Source of the DNA: Companilactobacillus metriopterae
GTDB taxonomy: Bacteria > Bacillota > Bacilli > Lactobacillales > Lactobacillaceae
Direction of reading: 5' to 3'
Length of the DNA stretch: 64,000 nucleotides
NCBI RefSeq assembly: GCF_004117915.1
Contig: NZ_RSTD01000003.1
Span: 1-64,000, forward strand
The translations under genes were made by a program, and so were the position numbers. The notes beneath the pieces were generated by a model that saw only the letters and a program-made list of their open reading frames with translations, searched no databases and was not told the DNA's origin. Below, piece after piece: positions 1 to 9,800 of the stretch (positions within the stretch are counted from its first letter, which is position 1; each line of letters begins with the position of its first letter).

Positions 1-190
1 TAATCGCTTTCGCTTCTTAACAAGCGACTAGAATATCTTATCAACTTAGCTAACTCATGTCAACTAGTTTTTTAAAAAATTTTCTGAGAAATAAGTCCCT
101 CAACTCATCTCTCTATTGTCTCTCTCAAAACAACAAAGAATATCTTAGCAATAAAAACAGATGGTTTCAAGTGTTTAAACGTAAAAACTT

Positions 191-1735
191 CTATTTATTT
201 TTTAATGATTCGATATCGATTATTTTATCGATCCAATCACTACTGTAAAAATCTTCTTCGTGTGTTACTAGTATAACAGAACCAGGGTAATTCATCAATC
301 CTGAACGCAGTGCTGCCTTACTCTCGTCATCCAAATGATTAGTAGGCTCATCCATGAATAAAATATTACTCTCGTCAAACATAAGGTCTGCTAGTTTTAC
401 TTTGGTTTGTTCACCACCAGATAGTGATCTCATTTCTGACATTACTTGCTGATTGGTCAATCCTGTTCTAGTTAATACTTGCCTAACTCTTTTAGAATCT
501 TCTTTACTATGTTTATCGCTTATTACTTTAAAAGGTGTCTCTAGATTAGAGTTCCACTTCAAGTCTTGTTTAAAGTAACCTATCTCACTTACATCTGAAA
601 AATCAAAGTTACCTTCTATAGATGGTATTATTCCTAACAAGGTCTTAATTAGAGTTGACTTACCTATACCGTTGAAGCCTTTTATTACTATTTTCTCTCC
701 GCTTACTACAGAAAAGTTAATAGGTGTTTCAAGTAATGGTTGATCATCGTATCCTACTACTAGATCGTTTACTTCCAAAATCACCCTAGATTGGGCAATT
801 GGTTTATATGGAAACTCAAATGTAGATACACTTTTATTACCTGGTGGAGTTATTATATCTAGTCTTGCTAGTTGCTTCTCTCTACTACGGGCACTTTTAG
901 ATCTAGATCCCGCCTTATTCTTTCTTATGTATGCTTCTGTCTTCTTAATTTGTTCTTGTTGTTTAACATATGCCTTCATATGTGTTTCTTTATTGGCAGC
1001 TTTTTGCTTTAGTGCTTGCTTCAATGATCCTGTATATTTGGTAATCTTACCGAATTCGAAATCAGCAACACAGTTGATTATATTTTCCAAGAATCCATAA
1101 TCATGGGAAATAACAATGAACGCTCCTGAAAAATCATTAAGATAGTCTGTTAGCCAATCTATGTGTGTTGTATCCAAATAGTTAGTTGGCTCGTCTAAAA
1201 GAATCATATCTGGCTTCTCTAAAAGAATTTTTGCCAAGATGATCTTAGAACGTTGTCCCCCACTTAGCTCTGAAACATCATGATCATAACCAATTGCGTC
1301 GATTCCTAAACCAGTAGCAACTTGTTCAATCATAGTATCAATTTCATAAAACTGGTTAGCATCCAACAATTCTTGGAGTCTACCTGCCTTGATTAAGTCT
1401 TCATCATCGGGATCATTCATATATATTTCATTCAGACGATCACTTGCTTCATACAACTTAGCAAAGGCTGATCTGAGATACTCACGGATGGTCATCCCTT
1501 GAACTAGCTTTGCCTCTTGATCAAGATAACCTATTGTTAAATTCTTCTGCCAGGTTACCTTTCCTTCATCTGGTTGGATTTGCCCTGTCAAAATTTTAAT
1601 GAAAGTAGATTTACCTACCCCATTTTGGCCCATTATCCCCAAATGGTCTTCTTTATTTACTTGTAATCCAGTGTCATCGTAAAGCTTCTTGTCTAGAAAC
1701 TGATGAGTTAGATGACTAACTTCTAAAATGCTCAT
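191..1735 (-). CDS. ABC-F family ATPase (YbiT/YkpA-like)
   Basis: A 514-residue protein with two ABC ATPase domains and no membrane segments, the hallmark of ABC-F proteins, which act on the ribosome rather than as transporters. Domain 1 has Walker A GQNGVGKST (36-44), signature LSGGQ (157-161) and Walker B ending DEPTNYLD. Domain 2 has a Walker A of the form FNGIGKST (354-361), LSGGE (438-442) and MDEPTNHLD (461-469). The Lys/Arg-rich linker around residues 255-295 is the P-site tRNA-interaction linker typical of the family. Linker sequence and length are closest to the YbiT/YkpA branch from memory. A role in translation or in tolerance to a ribosome-targeting antibiotic is inference; nothing nearby specifies a drug. 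Confidence 0.88.
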   Translation of the reverse strand: MSILEVSHLTHQFLDKKLYDDTGLQVNKEDHLGIMGQNGVGKSTFIKILTGQIQPDEGKVTWQKNLTIGYLDQEAKLVQGMTIREYLRSAFAKLYEASDRLNEIYMNDPDDEDLIKAGRLQELLDANQFYEIDTMIEQVATGLGIDAIGYDHDVSELSGGQRSKIILAKILLEKPDMILLDEPTNYLDTTHIDWLTDYLNDFSGAFIVISHDYGFLENIINCVADFEFGKITKYTGSLKQALKQKAANKETHMKAYVKQQEQIKKTEAYIRKNKAGSRSKSARSREKQLARLDIITPPGNKSVSTFEFPYKPIAQSRVILEVNDLVVGYDDQPLLETPINFSVVSGEKIVIKGFNGIGKSTLIKTLLGIIPSIEGNFDFSDVSEIGYFKQDLKWNSNLETPFKVISDKHSKEDSKRVRQVLTRTGLTNQQVMSEMRSLSGGEQTKVKLADLMFDESNILFMDEPTNHLDDESKAALRSGLMNYPGSVILVTHEEDFYSSDWIDKIIDIESLKNK

Positions 1736-1758
1736 TAATTGTCTTCTTTCTATAAATG

Positions 1759-1787
1759 TAAAAGGGCTGAAAAAATTTTCAGCCCTT
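1759..1787 (-). terminator. Terminator after the LCP gene
   Basis: A GGGCTGAAA / TTCAGCCC stem with a T-run on the minus strand lies between the LCP gene and the ABC-F gene, so the two are probably separate transcripts. Confidence 0.75.
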
Positions 1788-1791
1788 CTGC

Positions 1792-2940
1792 CTATTTGGA
1801 TGTTTGATTTTTTGTAAAGATATTATAAGTCTGATCTAAATCTACGTTGAAATCAAATCCTCGATCTTCATTTAATTTATTAAGTTTTGTTTCTTCATTA
1901 TTTAATGTTTCTTTTGGTAATCCTAATTGTTTACGCAATTTGTTTGACGCACGTTGTAATTCTTTTGTTGGAGCTACTTCAAATGATTGACCATCAATCA
2001 TTGAACCGTAACCTTGAATATAATCTGAATCAATATTCTTAGATGCTCCTCGATAGTTAAGGAACATTGATTGCATATCATTAAATGGCATACTTGTTGT
2101 CATTGAATCAGAGATACTATCTAAGACTGATTGATAGTGAGTGAAAGTCTGAGCGCTTGCTGCTGATTTAATAATTGCAGATATAACTTGTCGTTGTCTC
2201 TTTTGTCTACCGTAGTCTCCATCAGGATCATCATGACGCATTCTTGAATAGTCCAGTGCTTGTTGACCATTTAGATGCATTTTACCCTTCTTGAATACAG
2301 ATGGTTTCTTACCTGTGTCTCCATAAGAGAAACTAAATGGAACATCTACATCAACTCCACCAACACTGTTAACAATCTTAGTTAATGAATTGAAGTCTAC
2401 CTTAATATAGTAATCAATTGGAATATTTAATAGTTTTTCAGTTGTAACTACAGAACTCTGTTCTGTACCTATATTATATGCAGAATTAATTTTTTGAATC
2501 TTCTTTGTGTTATTAGTGCTTGTCTTCCATATTTGAGCCATAGTATCTCTTGGTACTGACATCATTGTTGTCTTATTTGTATCGGGATTTACTGTAACTA
2601 CAATCATAGTATCTGAGTTTCCTTTGTAATCGACCTCAGTATCACGTACTCCGTTATCTGTTGTATCGACACCTAATAATAGTATAGAAACTGGTTTTTT
2701 GTTTTGAATTTTAGATGATGCTTCTCTACCTGCTAAGGGCTTATATGTTTTACTAAATGCTCCTTGAGTCTGAGCAATTAGTCTAAATCCGTATGAACCT
2801 AATGCGAAGAATAATATTAGTAAAGTTAAACTGAATATTTTAATAAACTGTTTAGATGCTTTCCCTGTCTTTTGGGAAGCAAGCGCACCATTACGTGTAA
2901 GGTTACCACGCTTTATTCTGCGGGAATTTTTATTGTCCAT
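1792..2940 (-). CDS. LytR-CpsA-Psr (LCP) family cell-wall glycopolymer ligase
   Basis: LCP proteins transfer undecaprenyl-linked polymers (wall teichoic acid, capsule) to peptidoglycan outside the membrane. A basic cytoplasmic N-terminus (about 1-30) is followed by one membrane segment (about 33-55). The extracellular LCP domain then shows ILLLGVDTT, SVPRDT and the arginine-rich signature DYGRQKRQRQ. I place the start at the ATG at 2940 (382 residues): the upstream in-frame TTG at 2952 is part of the GGAG ribosome-binding site. A TATAAT-like -10 lies at 2983-2988. The gene stands alone, closed by a hairpin terminator. Which polymer it attaches cannot be told. Confidence 0.92.
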   Translation of the reverse strand: MDNKNSRRIKRGNLTRNGALASQKTGKASKQFIKIFSLTLLILFFALGSYGFRLIAQTQGAFSKTYKPLAGREASSKIQNKKPVSILLLGVDTTDNGVRDTEVDYKGNSDTMIVVTVNPDTNKTTMMSVPRDTMAQIWKTSTNNTKKIQKINSAYNIGTEQSSVVTTEKLLNIPIDYYIKVDFNSLTKIVNSVGGVDVDVPFSFSYGDTGKKPSVFKKGKMHLNGQQALDYSRMRHDDPDGDYGRQKRQRQVISAIIKSAASAQTFTHYQSVLDSISDSMTTSMPFNDMQSMFLNYRGASKNIDSDYIQGYGSMIDGQSFEVAPTKELQRASNKLRKQLGLPKETLNNEETKLNKLNEDRGFDFNVDLDQTYNIFTKNQTSK

Positions 2941-3091
2941 TATTAACTCCAAATGTGAAATCAGATTTAATCGTATAGATGTATTATACAGACTTTTTTC
3001 ATCTCTTACTATAAAAATCTATCAGCTTTATACTTTTACAATATTTTTGGAGTAATTTTAATGTATACTTTTCAAGTATCGGAGGAAAAAT

Positions 3092-4546
3092 ATGTTAGAA
3101 GAAAATTACGATGCAAAAACGTTTAGATGGTGGAATATCGCCCTCGTTGCTTTTACAGCTGTTTGGGGACTAAACAATGTTATTAACAACTACGCTAATC
3201 AAGGTTTAGGTGTTATAACCTCTTGGATTCTTATCATGGTACTCTATTTTGTACCTTACGCTTTAATGGTTGGTCAACTTGGCTCGACTTTTAAAGACTC
3301 TGAAGGTGGCGTTAGTTCATGGGTTAAGGCATTGTCCAATAACCGTCTAGCCTACTTTACTGCGTGGACTTATTGGATTGTTCACATCCCTTATCTTGCT
3401 CAAAAACCTCAACTGATCATGATTAGTTTATCATGGTTATTTAAGGGTAATGGTTCATTTATCAATACCGCTTCTCCTATAATAGTTCAGGGAGCTAGCT
3501 TGATTATATTCTTAGTATTCGTTTGGGTATCAACTAAGAGTACTGATTTTCTAAGTAAGTTAGGAAGTTTGGCCGGTATATTGATGTTTACTATGTCTAT
3601 CTTATTTATTATTTTAGGTGTTAGTGCTCCATTTATTACTAAGGCTACTATTGCTACTCCTAACATGACAGACATTCATACTTACATACCTAAGTTTAAT
3701 CTACAGTACTTCACAACTGTTTCTATGCTTATATTTGCAGTTGGTGGTGCTGAAAAGATTTCACCATATGTCAATAAAACAAAGAATGCTTCCAAGGAAT
3801 TCCCACTAGGAATGATTGTCCTTGCTACTATGGTTGCCGTAAGTGCTGTTCTTGGATCATTTGCTATGGGAATGATTGTTGATTCTAATCACATCCCTCA
3901 AGATCTTATGGCTAATGGTGCTTACCAAGCATTTCAATACTTAGGTAACTCATTCCATGTTGGTAATCTTTTTGTTTGGTTATACGCTATTACAATGGCA
4001 CTTGCTTCAGCAACTGCCCTAGCAATTTCAATTGATGCTCCTCTTAGAATGTTGCTGAATGATGCTGATAAGCATTTCATTCCAAAAGCCCTATCTAAGA
4101 AGAATAAAAATGGTGTTGCTGTTAATGGTTATATTATGACCGCTATCCTAGTATCTATTCTTATCATTGTACCTGCTATTGGTATCAATGGAATGAATGA
4201 TTTATACAACTGGATGCTTAATCTAAATGCTATTGTTATGCCAATGCGTTACTTATGGGTATTTTTCGCTTATATGTTGCTTACAAGACAATTGGACAAA
4301 TACCAATCTGAATATATGTTTGTTAAAAACAAATACGTTGGATTCGGATTTGGACTATGGTGCTTCATCTTAACTGCATTTGCCTGTATCTTAGGGATGA
4401 TTCCTAAGATGAACCAAGCTAACGATCCATCATCATGGTGGTTCCAACTAGCTTTAAACATTGCCACACCTATCATTTTTATTCTATTAGGACTTATCCT
4501 TCCTGCAATCGCAAAGCGTACTAACAAAAATGAATTAATTGATTAA
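3092..4546 (+). CDS. APC-superfamily amino acid permease (glutamate:GABA antiporter-like, YjeM-type)
   Basis: A 484-residue integral membrane protein with about 12 hydrophobic segments. The first segment carries the APC hallmark pattern (WWNIALVAF, then VWGLNNV). Length and the N-terminal EGGVSSW motif recall the glutamate/GABA antiporter branch that includes YjeM. A strong GGAGG site sits 6 bases before the ATG. It is divergent from the LCP gene and ends in a terminator, so it is monocistronic. No decarboxylase is adjacent, so the substrate is unknown; a GABA or amino acid exchange role is only a family-level suggestion. Confidence 0.85.
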   Translation: MLEENYDAKTFRWWNIALVAFTAVWGLNNVINNYANQGLGVITSWILIMVLYFVPYALMVGQLGSTFKDSEGGVSSWVKALSNNRLAYFTAWTYWIVHIPYLAQKPQLIMISLSWLFKGNGSFINTASPIIVQGASLIIFLVFVWVSTKSTDFLSKLGSLAGILMFTMSILFIILGVSAPFITKATIATPNMTDIHTYIPKFNLQYFTTVSMLIFAVGGAEKISPYVNKTKNASKEFPLGMIVLATMVAVSAVLGSFAMGMIVDSNHIPQDLMANGAYQAFQYLGNSFHVGNLFVWLYAITMALASATALAISIDAPLRMLLNDADKHFIPKALSKKNKNGVAVNGYIMTAILVSILIIVPAIGINGMNDLYNWMLNLNAIVMPMRYLWVFFAYMLLTRQLDKYQSEYMFVKNKYVGFGFGLWCFILTAFACILGMIPKMNQANDPSSWWFQLALNIATPIIFILLGLILPAIAKRTNKNELID

Positions 4547-4547
4547 T

Positions 4548-4579
4548 TAAAAAGACTAGCCTATGGCTAGTCTTTTTTT
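4548..4579. terminator. Bidirectional terminator between convergent genes
   Basis: AAAGACTAGCC / GGCTAGTCTTT hairpin with a T-run on the plus side and an A-run on the other. It sits between the permease and the convergent small zinc-ribbon gene. Confidence 0.85.
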
Positions 4580-4829
4580 ATAGTGCTTTATCTAAATTAG
4601 GTACCTTCTTAGCGTTAACTGATTCAGAATGATTTTCAGCTGAACCGTCGTTTAAAATGAAGCTATCTGTTGATTTGCAACGTGGGCAATGCATTTTGAT
4701 CTCATACTTAGTAGAACCATCATCGTTAGTAGCTACTTCATCACGGCTGTCTATTACCATTGCTGGATGGTCACAGTTGTAACAAGCAAACACAATAACA
4801 CCTTTAGTTAAAAATTCTTCTGATTTCAT
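4578..4829 (-). CDS. Small zinc-ribbon-like protein, unknown function
   Basis: An 83-residue protein with two CxxC knuckles (CYNC near residue 17 and CPRC near residue 49), the arrangement of a zinc ribbon. No other domain is visible and the C-terminal third is polar. I choose the ATG at 4829 because a GGAGG ribosome-binding site lies 7 bases upstream; the longer frame from 4844 would translate that site. It lies 50 bases downstream of the class A PBP gene with no clear terminator between them, so it may be the last gene of that operon. Function is not recognised. Confidence 0.7.
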   Translation of the reverse strand: MKSEEFLTKGVIVFACYNCDHPAMVIDSRDEVATNDDGSTKYEIKMHCPRCKSTDSFILNDGSAENHSESVNAKKVPNLDKAL

Positions 4830-4879
4830 ACTAAAATCCTCCATTTAATTATCATACGATAAATATAATACCTTCTGGC

Positions 4880-7513
4880 TTAATTATCAACGTTTATGGT
4901 TATATCGGGTGCTGATCCACCATAACTTCTAATTTGATCCATGATATCTTCAAGCTTTTTCTTCTGTGCTTCCTTATCATCGTCATCATTCTTATAGGCG
5001 GTCTTAACCTTAGCAAGCTGATCCTGATAATCCTTATTCAACTGAGCCAGTTTAGTCTTCTTATCGCTATCTTTTTGACTCTTTAATGTATCTATTTGGC
5101 CTTGAATTTCAGCTAATTTAGCAGCATCTTTATCTGAAAGTAGCTGAGCTTGAGTAAAGTTCAACTCTTTTTGTAGTTTGATTAATTCATTACTGAACTT
5201 AATCTTTGCCTTTTGATGCTTAACGTTAGCATTCAAATAACCTATTTTTTGTAGCGCCTCTAACTTAGATTTATATTGAGATTTCTTAGTAAATGGGCTC
5301 TTCTTATATTTTGCAATAGCCTTCTTTACCTTAGATTCTCGTTTCTTCTCTTCTTTTTTAGTTAGATGGTAAATAATTCGATAGTCTAAATCGTCCAAAC
5401 GGTTGTTGTTATCTTTACGTTGCTTTTTGTTAAATAAATCAAATTTTGTTGTTATTTTTTCCTGTGTAGATTGTTTCTTTTTACTCTTAACAACTTTTAA
5501 ATCTTCGCCGTCTTTTTTAATATCACTAGGCGTTGTAAAGTCCTTATTCTCTTCTTTAAGGTAATCTACCATATACTCACCTTCAGCTTTAAAGGTTTGC
5601 ATTGATAACTCTTGCTCACTAGCTGATATCGTTGAAGGAGTATCATTTCCAGTCCAGTTGGCAATTGTAAACTCTGGTGTGGATCCAACAAAGTAAGAAT
5701 CTTTAGTATCATCAGTAGTACCTGTCTTACCAGCTGTGTAGCCGTAATTAGATAACGCAGCGCCTTTACCTAATCCATCAGTAATTACAGACTGCATAAT
5801 GTTAATAGTCATATAACTTGATTCAGGACTATATACCCGTTTATTAATGTGTCGATTTTGGTAAATATAGCGATTATTAGAGCTATCATAGATGCTATTC
5901 AAATTACTTGGATGGATAAACTTACCACCTCTGGCTAACGTACTATATGCTGATGCCATTTCATTGGTAGTTGTACCGTAAGTAAATCCACCAATAGCAA
6001 TAATCGGATTATTATCCTGTGGAGATAATCTTGCAAATTCCATTTTTAATAAATCATCGTAGTAGCTATGTTTTGTATCGGAAACAGCCAACTTATATGC
6101 AACAGTGTTTACAGAATTTTCCAGAGCTGATCTAAGATCCATCTTACCTTTAAAACCTTCATACCAGTTTTTAATATTATCAATCTTTGAATCTTCAACT
6201 GTACTCTGTGGCAAATATCCTCGTTCAAATGCGGGAGCATAAGCAACTATGGGTTTTGCACTTGATCCCGGTTGACGATAACCACTGATAGCACGGTTAA
6301 CTTGATCGTCATCAGTTGATCGACCTCCGACTATAGCTATAACATCCCCAGTCTTATTATCTACAACTGTACTTGATAACTGTGGCGTCAATTTCCCATT
6401 AGAGTCCTTACCTGTGTAGGCTTTATACTGGTCTTGAGCAATTTTAACAACTTCATTTTGTAGATTCATATCAATTGTTGAATTTATTGAATATCCACCG
6501 CTTAATAATTGACCTCTTGCCTTATCAAATGCTTGTTGATAGCTAGCATTATAATCATTACGCTGTTGGTCACTATCAAACTTGTACTTCATAGTGAAGC
6601 CTGACGATTTCATTAACTCTTCCGTTGCATTATAGACAGCATAATTAATTGCATAGTCTTTAGAAATATCATTGTCGTAGCTCTGCTGATTAATTTTGAG
6701 CTTGATAGGTTGTTTTACAGCATCTTTATACTCTTTATTTGAAATCAATTGACTATCAAGCATAGTCTTTAGAACAACATTTCGTCTATATTTAGCATTA
6801 TTAGGATTAATAACAGGATCGTATAAAGTTTGATTATTTGGTAAACCGATAAGTAAAGCTAATTGGTCTATTGAAAGCTTTGACTGATCCTTTGAAAAAT
6901 AGTATTCAGAAGCACTACTAAATCCATAATTACCATGTCCCATATAGACATTATTAATATAAAATTCTAGGATCTGTTGCTTACTAAATTTCTTCTCAAT
7001 CTCTTGGGCGATAACCATTTCTTTGATCTTTCGATCAGATGTCTGTGACTGATCCTTTAGAATAATGTTTTTAACTAATTGCTGAGTTAATGTTGATCCA
7101 CCTTGTTGTCTTCTCAGAAAGACTCTGGAAAAAGCAGCTCGCCCAATTCCATAGATATCAACACCATGGTGAGAGTAAAATCTTTTATCTTCAACCTGAA
7201 CTAATCCATTTTTGATCAAAGGGTTCACGTTATCTATTTTTGTGTAAATTGATGATGTTGTTGACAATTTTTTAATAACTTTATGATTCTTATCATAAAT
7301 TAATGTCTTATTCTTTGGCTCAAAGTTATCTTTTTTGATGTTTTGGCTGTAAGCATAGCCATCCCTAATAGAGTTCTTTATCTCTGCACCATTTTTTATC
7401 CAGAAGATTCCTACTGAGATCAAGAAAATTAAGATAATGGCAAATAAGACCCACAGAATGCGTCTTTTCTTGCTATCTTTAACCTTATTTTTCTTTAACT
7501 GCTGCTCTCGCAT
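4880..7513 (-). CDS. pbp1A: Class A penicillin-binding protein (transglycosylase/transpeptidase) with long coiled-coil tail
   Basis: Bifunctional peptidoglycan synthase anchored by one membrane segment (about 20-43). The GT51 glycosyltransferase domain spans about 85-265 and shows EDKRFYSHHG and RRQQGGSTLTQQLVKN. The transpeptidase domain spans about 380-650 with SSAK near 417, SVN, and KTGTT near 595. The last ~210 residues are an extremely Lys/Asp/Gln-rich predicted coiled coil, which is not the usual Ser/Thr-rich PBP1a tail. The start is the ATG at 7513, preceded by AGGTGA; the GTG at 7522 overlaps this site. It lies directly downstream of the 415-residue orphan gene (9-base gap), so the two are surely cotranscribed. 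Confidence 0.93.
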   Translation of the reverse strand: MREQQLKKNKVKDSKKRRILWVLFAIILIFLISVGIFWIKNGAEIKNSIRDGYAYSQNIKKDNFEPKNKTLIYDKNHKVIKKLSTTSSIYTKIDNVNPLIKNGLVQVEDKRFYSHHGVDIYGIGRAAFSRVFLRRQQGGSTLTQQLVKNIILKDQSQTSDRKIKEMVIAQEIEKKFSKQQILEFYINNVYMGHGNYGFSSASEYYFSKDQSKLSIDQLALLIGLPNNQTLYDPVINPNNAKYRRNVVLKTMLDSQLISNKEYKDAVKQPIKLKINQQSYDNDISKDYAINYAVYNATEELMKSSGFTMKYKFDSDQQRNDYNASYQQAFDKARGQLLSGGYSINSTIDMNLQNEVVKIAQDQYKAYTGKDSNGKLTPQLSSTVVDNKTGDVIAIVGGRSTDDDQVNRAISGYRQPGSSAKPIVAYAPAFERGYLPQSTVEDSKIDNIKNWYEGFKGKMDLRSALENSVNTVAYKLAVSDTKHSYYDDLLKMEFARLSPQDNNPIIAIGGFTYGTTTNEMASAYSTLARGGKFIHPSNLNSIYDSSNNRYIYQNRHINKRVYSPESSYMTINIMQSVITDGLGKGAALSNYGYTAGKTGTTDDTKDSYFVGSTPEFTIANWTGNDTPSTISASEQELSMQTFKAEGEYMVDYLKEENKDFTTPSDIKKDGEDLKVVKSKKKQSTQEKITTKFDLFNKKQRKDNNNRLDDLDYRIIYHLTKKEEKKRESKVKKAIAKYKKSPFTKKSQYKSKLEALQKIGYLNANVKHQKAKIKFSNELIKLQKELNFTQAQLLSDKDAAKLAEIQGQIDTLKSQKDSDKKTKLAQLNKDYQDQLAKVKTAYKNDDDDKEAQKKKLEDIMDQIRSYGGSAPDITINVDN

Positions 7514-7522
7514 ATTAATCAC

Positions 7523-8770
7523 CTAATTTGCGTAGAATATCATTCCAGTTGACACTTGTGATTTTAATTTACCTAAATCACTTGAACTGACAACTAAACC
7601 ATTATTTTTGCTAGATCCTGAATAAATGAAACCAATAGAACTTGAGCTACTAAAGTAAATTGAATTAGTTAAATCCGAATCATTTTTTACCCAGAATACT
7701 GGTTTAGCGGCATTGAAATTACTTGTTGAATTACTTGGATAGCTATCACTTGGACTAGATATTACTTGACCAAAACTACCAGAACTGTCTGTGACAATAC
7801 CTGTGTTTTCATCTGAAATTAACTTTCTAATTCCATACTGTCCACCAGAAACTTGCGATGATTTAACACCGATTGTTCCACTATTCGAGCTATATTTTCC
7901 TGATTTGTATGTCAGTACAGCTAGTTTATTAGCGACACTGTCATAATAGAGAACCTTGCTATCTGTAATATTATTGGCACCCAATACTTTGTTAGCACGA
8001 TTTATCATATCAGTGGTAGATATTATTGTAACAACTGCTGGTTGAAATTTATCATCTCCCAATGAGGAATTTTTCAATCTGTCTAATTCCTTTTGTGCAT
8101 CGGTAACCCTTGAATTAACTTGCTCATGACCGTCATAGTAAGTATTTAATTCGTTGACTATATCAGACCAACTATCTTTGACAGTCTTATTCTTTATTAG
8201 CTGATAATAGGTATTAACCAGTGTTATATTTTCAAAACTAAGAGACGAATTATAATCCGTGTAATCATCGTATACCTTGGATATATTTTTATCCGCATCT
8301 TGAGTTTGTTCGTACCATATTTGAATTTTATCTAGACGATTCTTTTGCTTTTGGTAGATGTCCTGATTCTTTTCTGCAGTCAAATTCTTGTCAATATCAT
8401 TGATAAGAGCAGCATCTACCCCATTACGATAGTTGGATTTACCATCGTAGAGACTGCTTATTTTTGCGTCGTTTTCTTTTCTCTCATCAACAATTTTTTT
8501 AACTTCTCGATAACTCTTAATGTTGTCTTGGGACAAGATACTGTCACCTGTTGATTTAATAATTCCTCCAACAAAATCAAGTGATCTCTCATTTACTTTA
8601 GTTTTGAGAATTTTGAATTCCTTTTGTTGATACTGTGAATTCAACAGTTGAGTAACACTGGCATTGGCTACTCCCCTAGATAACATGATGACAAAAACTA
8701 CAGCTGTTAGTATTACAATACCTTGCGCTACATGCAATAACCATCTTGATACTTTAGTTTCTGGTTTCAT
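7523..8770 (-). CDS. Membrane-anchored extracytoplasmic protein of unknown function, operon partner of PBP1A
   Basis: A 415-residue protein with a short cytoplasmic N-terminus, one membrane segment (about 12-34) and a large outside part. Residues about 45-235 are polar and heptad-like, rich in Lys/Asp/Asn, as in a coiled-coil stalk. Residues 240-415 are Ser/Gly/Asn-rich and look beta-rich. No catalytic motif is recognised. The stop codon directly abuts the next frame and the PBP start is 9 bases on, so the two proteins are made together. Because both carry extracellular coiled coils, a physical partnership in wall synthesis is a reasonable inference, not shown. Confidence 0.75.
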   Translation of the reverse strand: MKPETKVSRWLLHVAQGIVILTAVVFVIMLSRGVANASVTQLLNSQYQQKEFKILKTKVNERSLDFVGGIIKSTGDSILSQDNIKSYREVKKIVDERKENDAKISSLYDGKSNYRNGVDAALINDIDKNLTAEKNQDIYQKQKNRLDKIQIWYEQTQDADKNISKVYDDYTDYNSSLSFENITLVNTYYQLIKNKTVKDSWSDIVNELNTYYDGHEQVNSRVTDAQKELDRLKNSSLGDDKFQPAVVTIISTTDMINRANKVLGANNITDSKVLYYDSVANKLAVLTYKSGKYSSNSGTIGVKSSQVSGGQYGIRKLISDENTGIVTDSSGSFGQVISSPSDSYPSNSTSNFNAAKPVFWVKNDSDLTNSIYFSSSSSIGFIYSGSSKNNGLVVSSSDLGKLKSQVSTGMIFYAN

Positions 8771-8839
8771 TTTTTTCCCTAGATATATGTTTTTTTGATT
8801 TCTTAATATATACTAACAATAACAGTAAAGGATAAAAAT

Positions 8840-9766
8840 TTGAAAAATCTAAATAAATCTTACGTAAAATTAATAGTTCCAATAATAGTGGTAATTATTA
8901 TTGTTATTTTATTCATATTTAACGCTTTCCAAATTAGAGATAAGACAGCGGATGGAATATCAAGTATATCCGTACCCTTTTCACTTATTGTAAATCCTAA
9001 GCATATCGATGAAGGTGTTACCCCTAAGGGTATCAAGATAACTGATACTAACTATGAAAAAACTAAAAAACATGTGCTAGATTTAACTGATAATATCGAG
9101 GAAAACTATCTTCAGACTAAAAAATTTAGTTTCTTATCAGCAAATCAAGAAAAACAATTAAAGGAAATGATCAATAGTTCCCAATATCAGTACATATACA
9201 GCATAACTTTAATCAATTTTGGTAAAGATACCACTGGAAATTACCTGACTATAAGTTGTAATCAATACAATGACACAAAACAAATTGTCAGTTACCGCTT
9301 TCGCCTTTACTACCAAGGAGATAGTATTAAATCAGCTAAATATCTAAAGAAGCTATCTAACACTACTCCTCCAAAATACGTTTATGATGATGTGGCTGTA
9401 GGAAATACCGGCATCAAGCAAGCCAATTCATTCATGGATAGTGTTAAAACAGCTATTTTAAATTCCAACCTTACTTCAACGAATGCCCAAAACGCTGGAA
9501 ACTTTAACCAGATATCAACCAATTTGGGACTTGATCCTGATTATAGTAACAAGGGATTGTATCGTTTTTCTAAAAATGCTAACTCTCGTATAACTAATTA
9601 TGCTATTATCGACTACGAAATTACTGATGTACCAAGAAAAACTAGGATTTATATCAAGCAAGTTAACAATGGTGTTTCATATTACTACACGCTTAGTTAT
9701 AACCGTAATAACAATCAGTTCGTAAGTTTCCAAAATGGCCTAATATCGTCTACAAATACAAAATAA
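8840..9766 (+). CDS. Membrane-anchored extracytoplasmic protein of unknown function
   Basis: A 308-residue protein with an N-terminal hydrophobic segment (about 10-29) and no lipobox; the rest is polar and presumably outside the cell. The last third (NYAIIDYEI, RIYIKQVNN, YYYTLSYN) suggests alternating beta strands. The only start with a ribosome-binding site is TTG at 8840, preceded by AAAGGA. It is divergent from the 415-residue/PBP operon (70-base gap), so the two units share a regulatory region. Function not recognised; its membrane-anchored outside architecture parallels the divergent gene. Confidence 0.72.
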   Translation: MKNLNKSYVKLIVPIIVVIIIVILFIFNAFQIRDKTADGISSISVPFSLIVNPKHIDEGVTPKGIKITDTNYEKTKKHVLDLTDNIEENYLQTKKFSFLSANQEKQLKEMINSSQYQYIYSITLINFGKDTTGNYLTISCNQYNDTKQIVSYRFRLYYQGDSIKSAKYLKKLSNTTPPKYVYDDVAVGNTGIKQANSFMDSVKTAILNSNLTSTNAQNAGNFNQISTNLGLDPDYSNKGLYRFSKNANSRITNYAIIDYEITDVPRKTRIYIKQVNNGVSYYYTLSYNRNNNQFVSFQNGLISSTNTK

Positions 9767-9800
9767 AAGGGATGTAATCAAATGATTACATCCCTTTTAT
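9765..9800. terminator. Bidirectional terminator
   Basis: AAAAGGGATGTAATCA pairs with TGATTACATCCCTTTT in a long stem between the convergent 308-residue gene and purA. T-rich flanks serve both directions. Confidence 0.88.

Noticed and set aside
57-248. 63-codon plus-strand open frame at the left edge
   Set aside because: It has no ribosome-binding site, no recognisable protein pattern, and overlaps the 3' end of the ABC-F gene antisense. The first 190 bases show no other feature I can support.
2941-2952. TTG extension of the LCP gene
   Set aside because: The extension would translate the GGAG site that serves the ATG at 2940.
7514-7522. GTG start for PBP1A
   Set aside because: It overlaps the AGGTGA site that fits the ATG at 7513 better.
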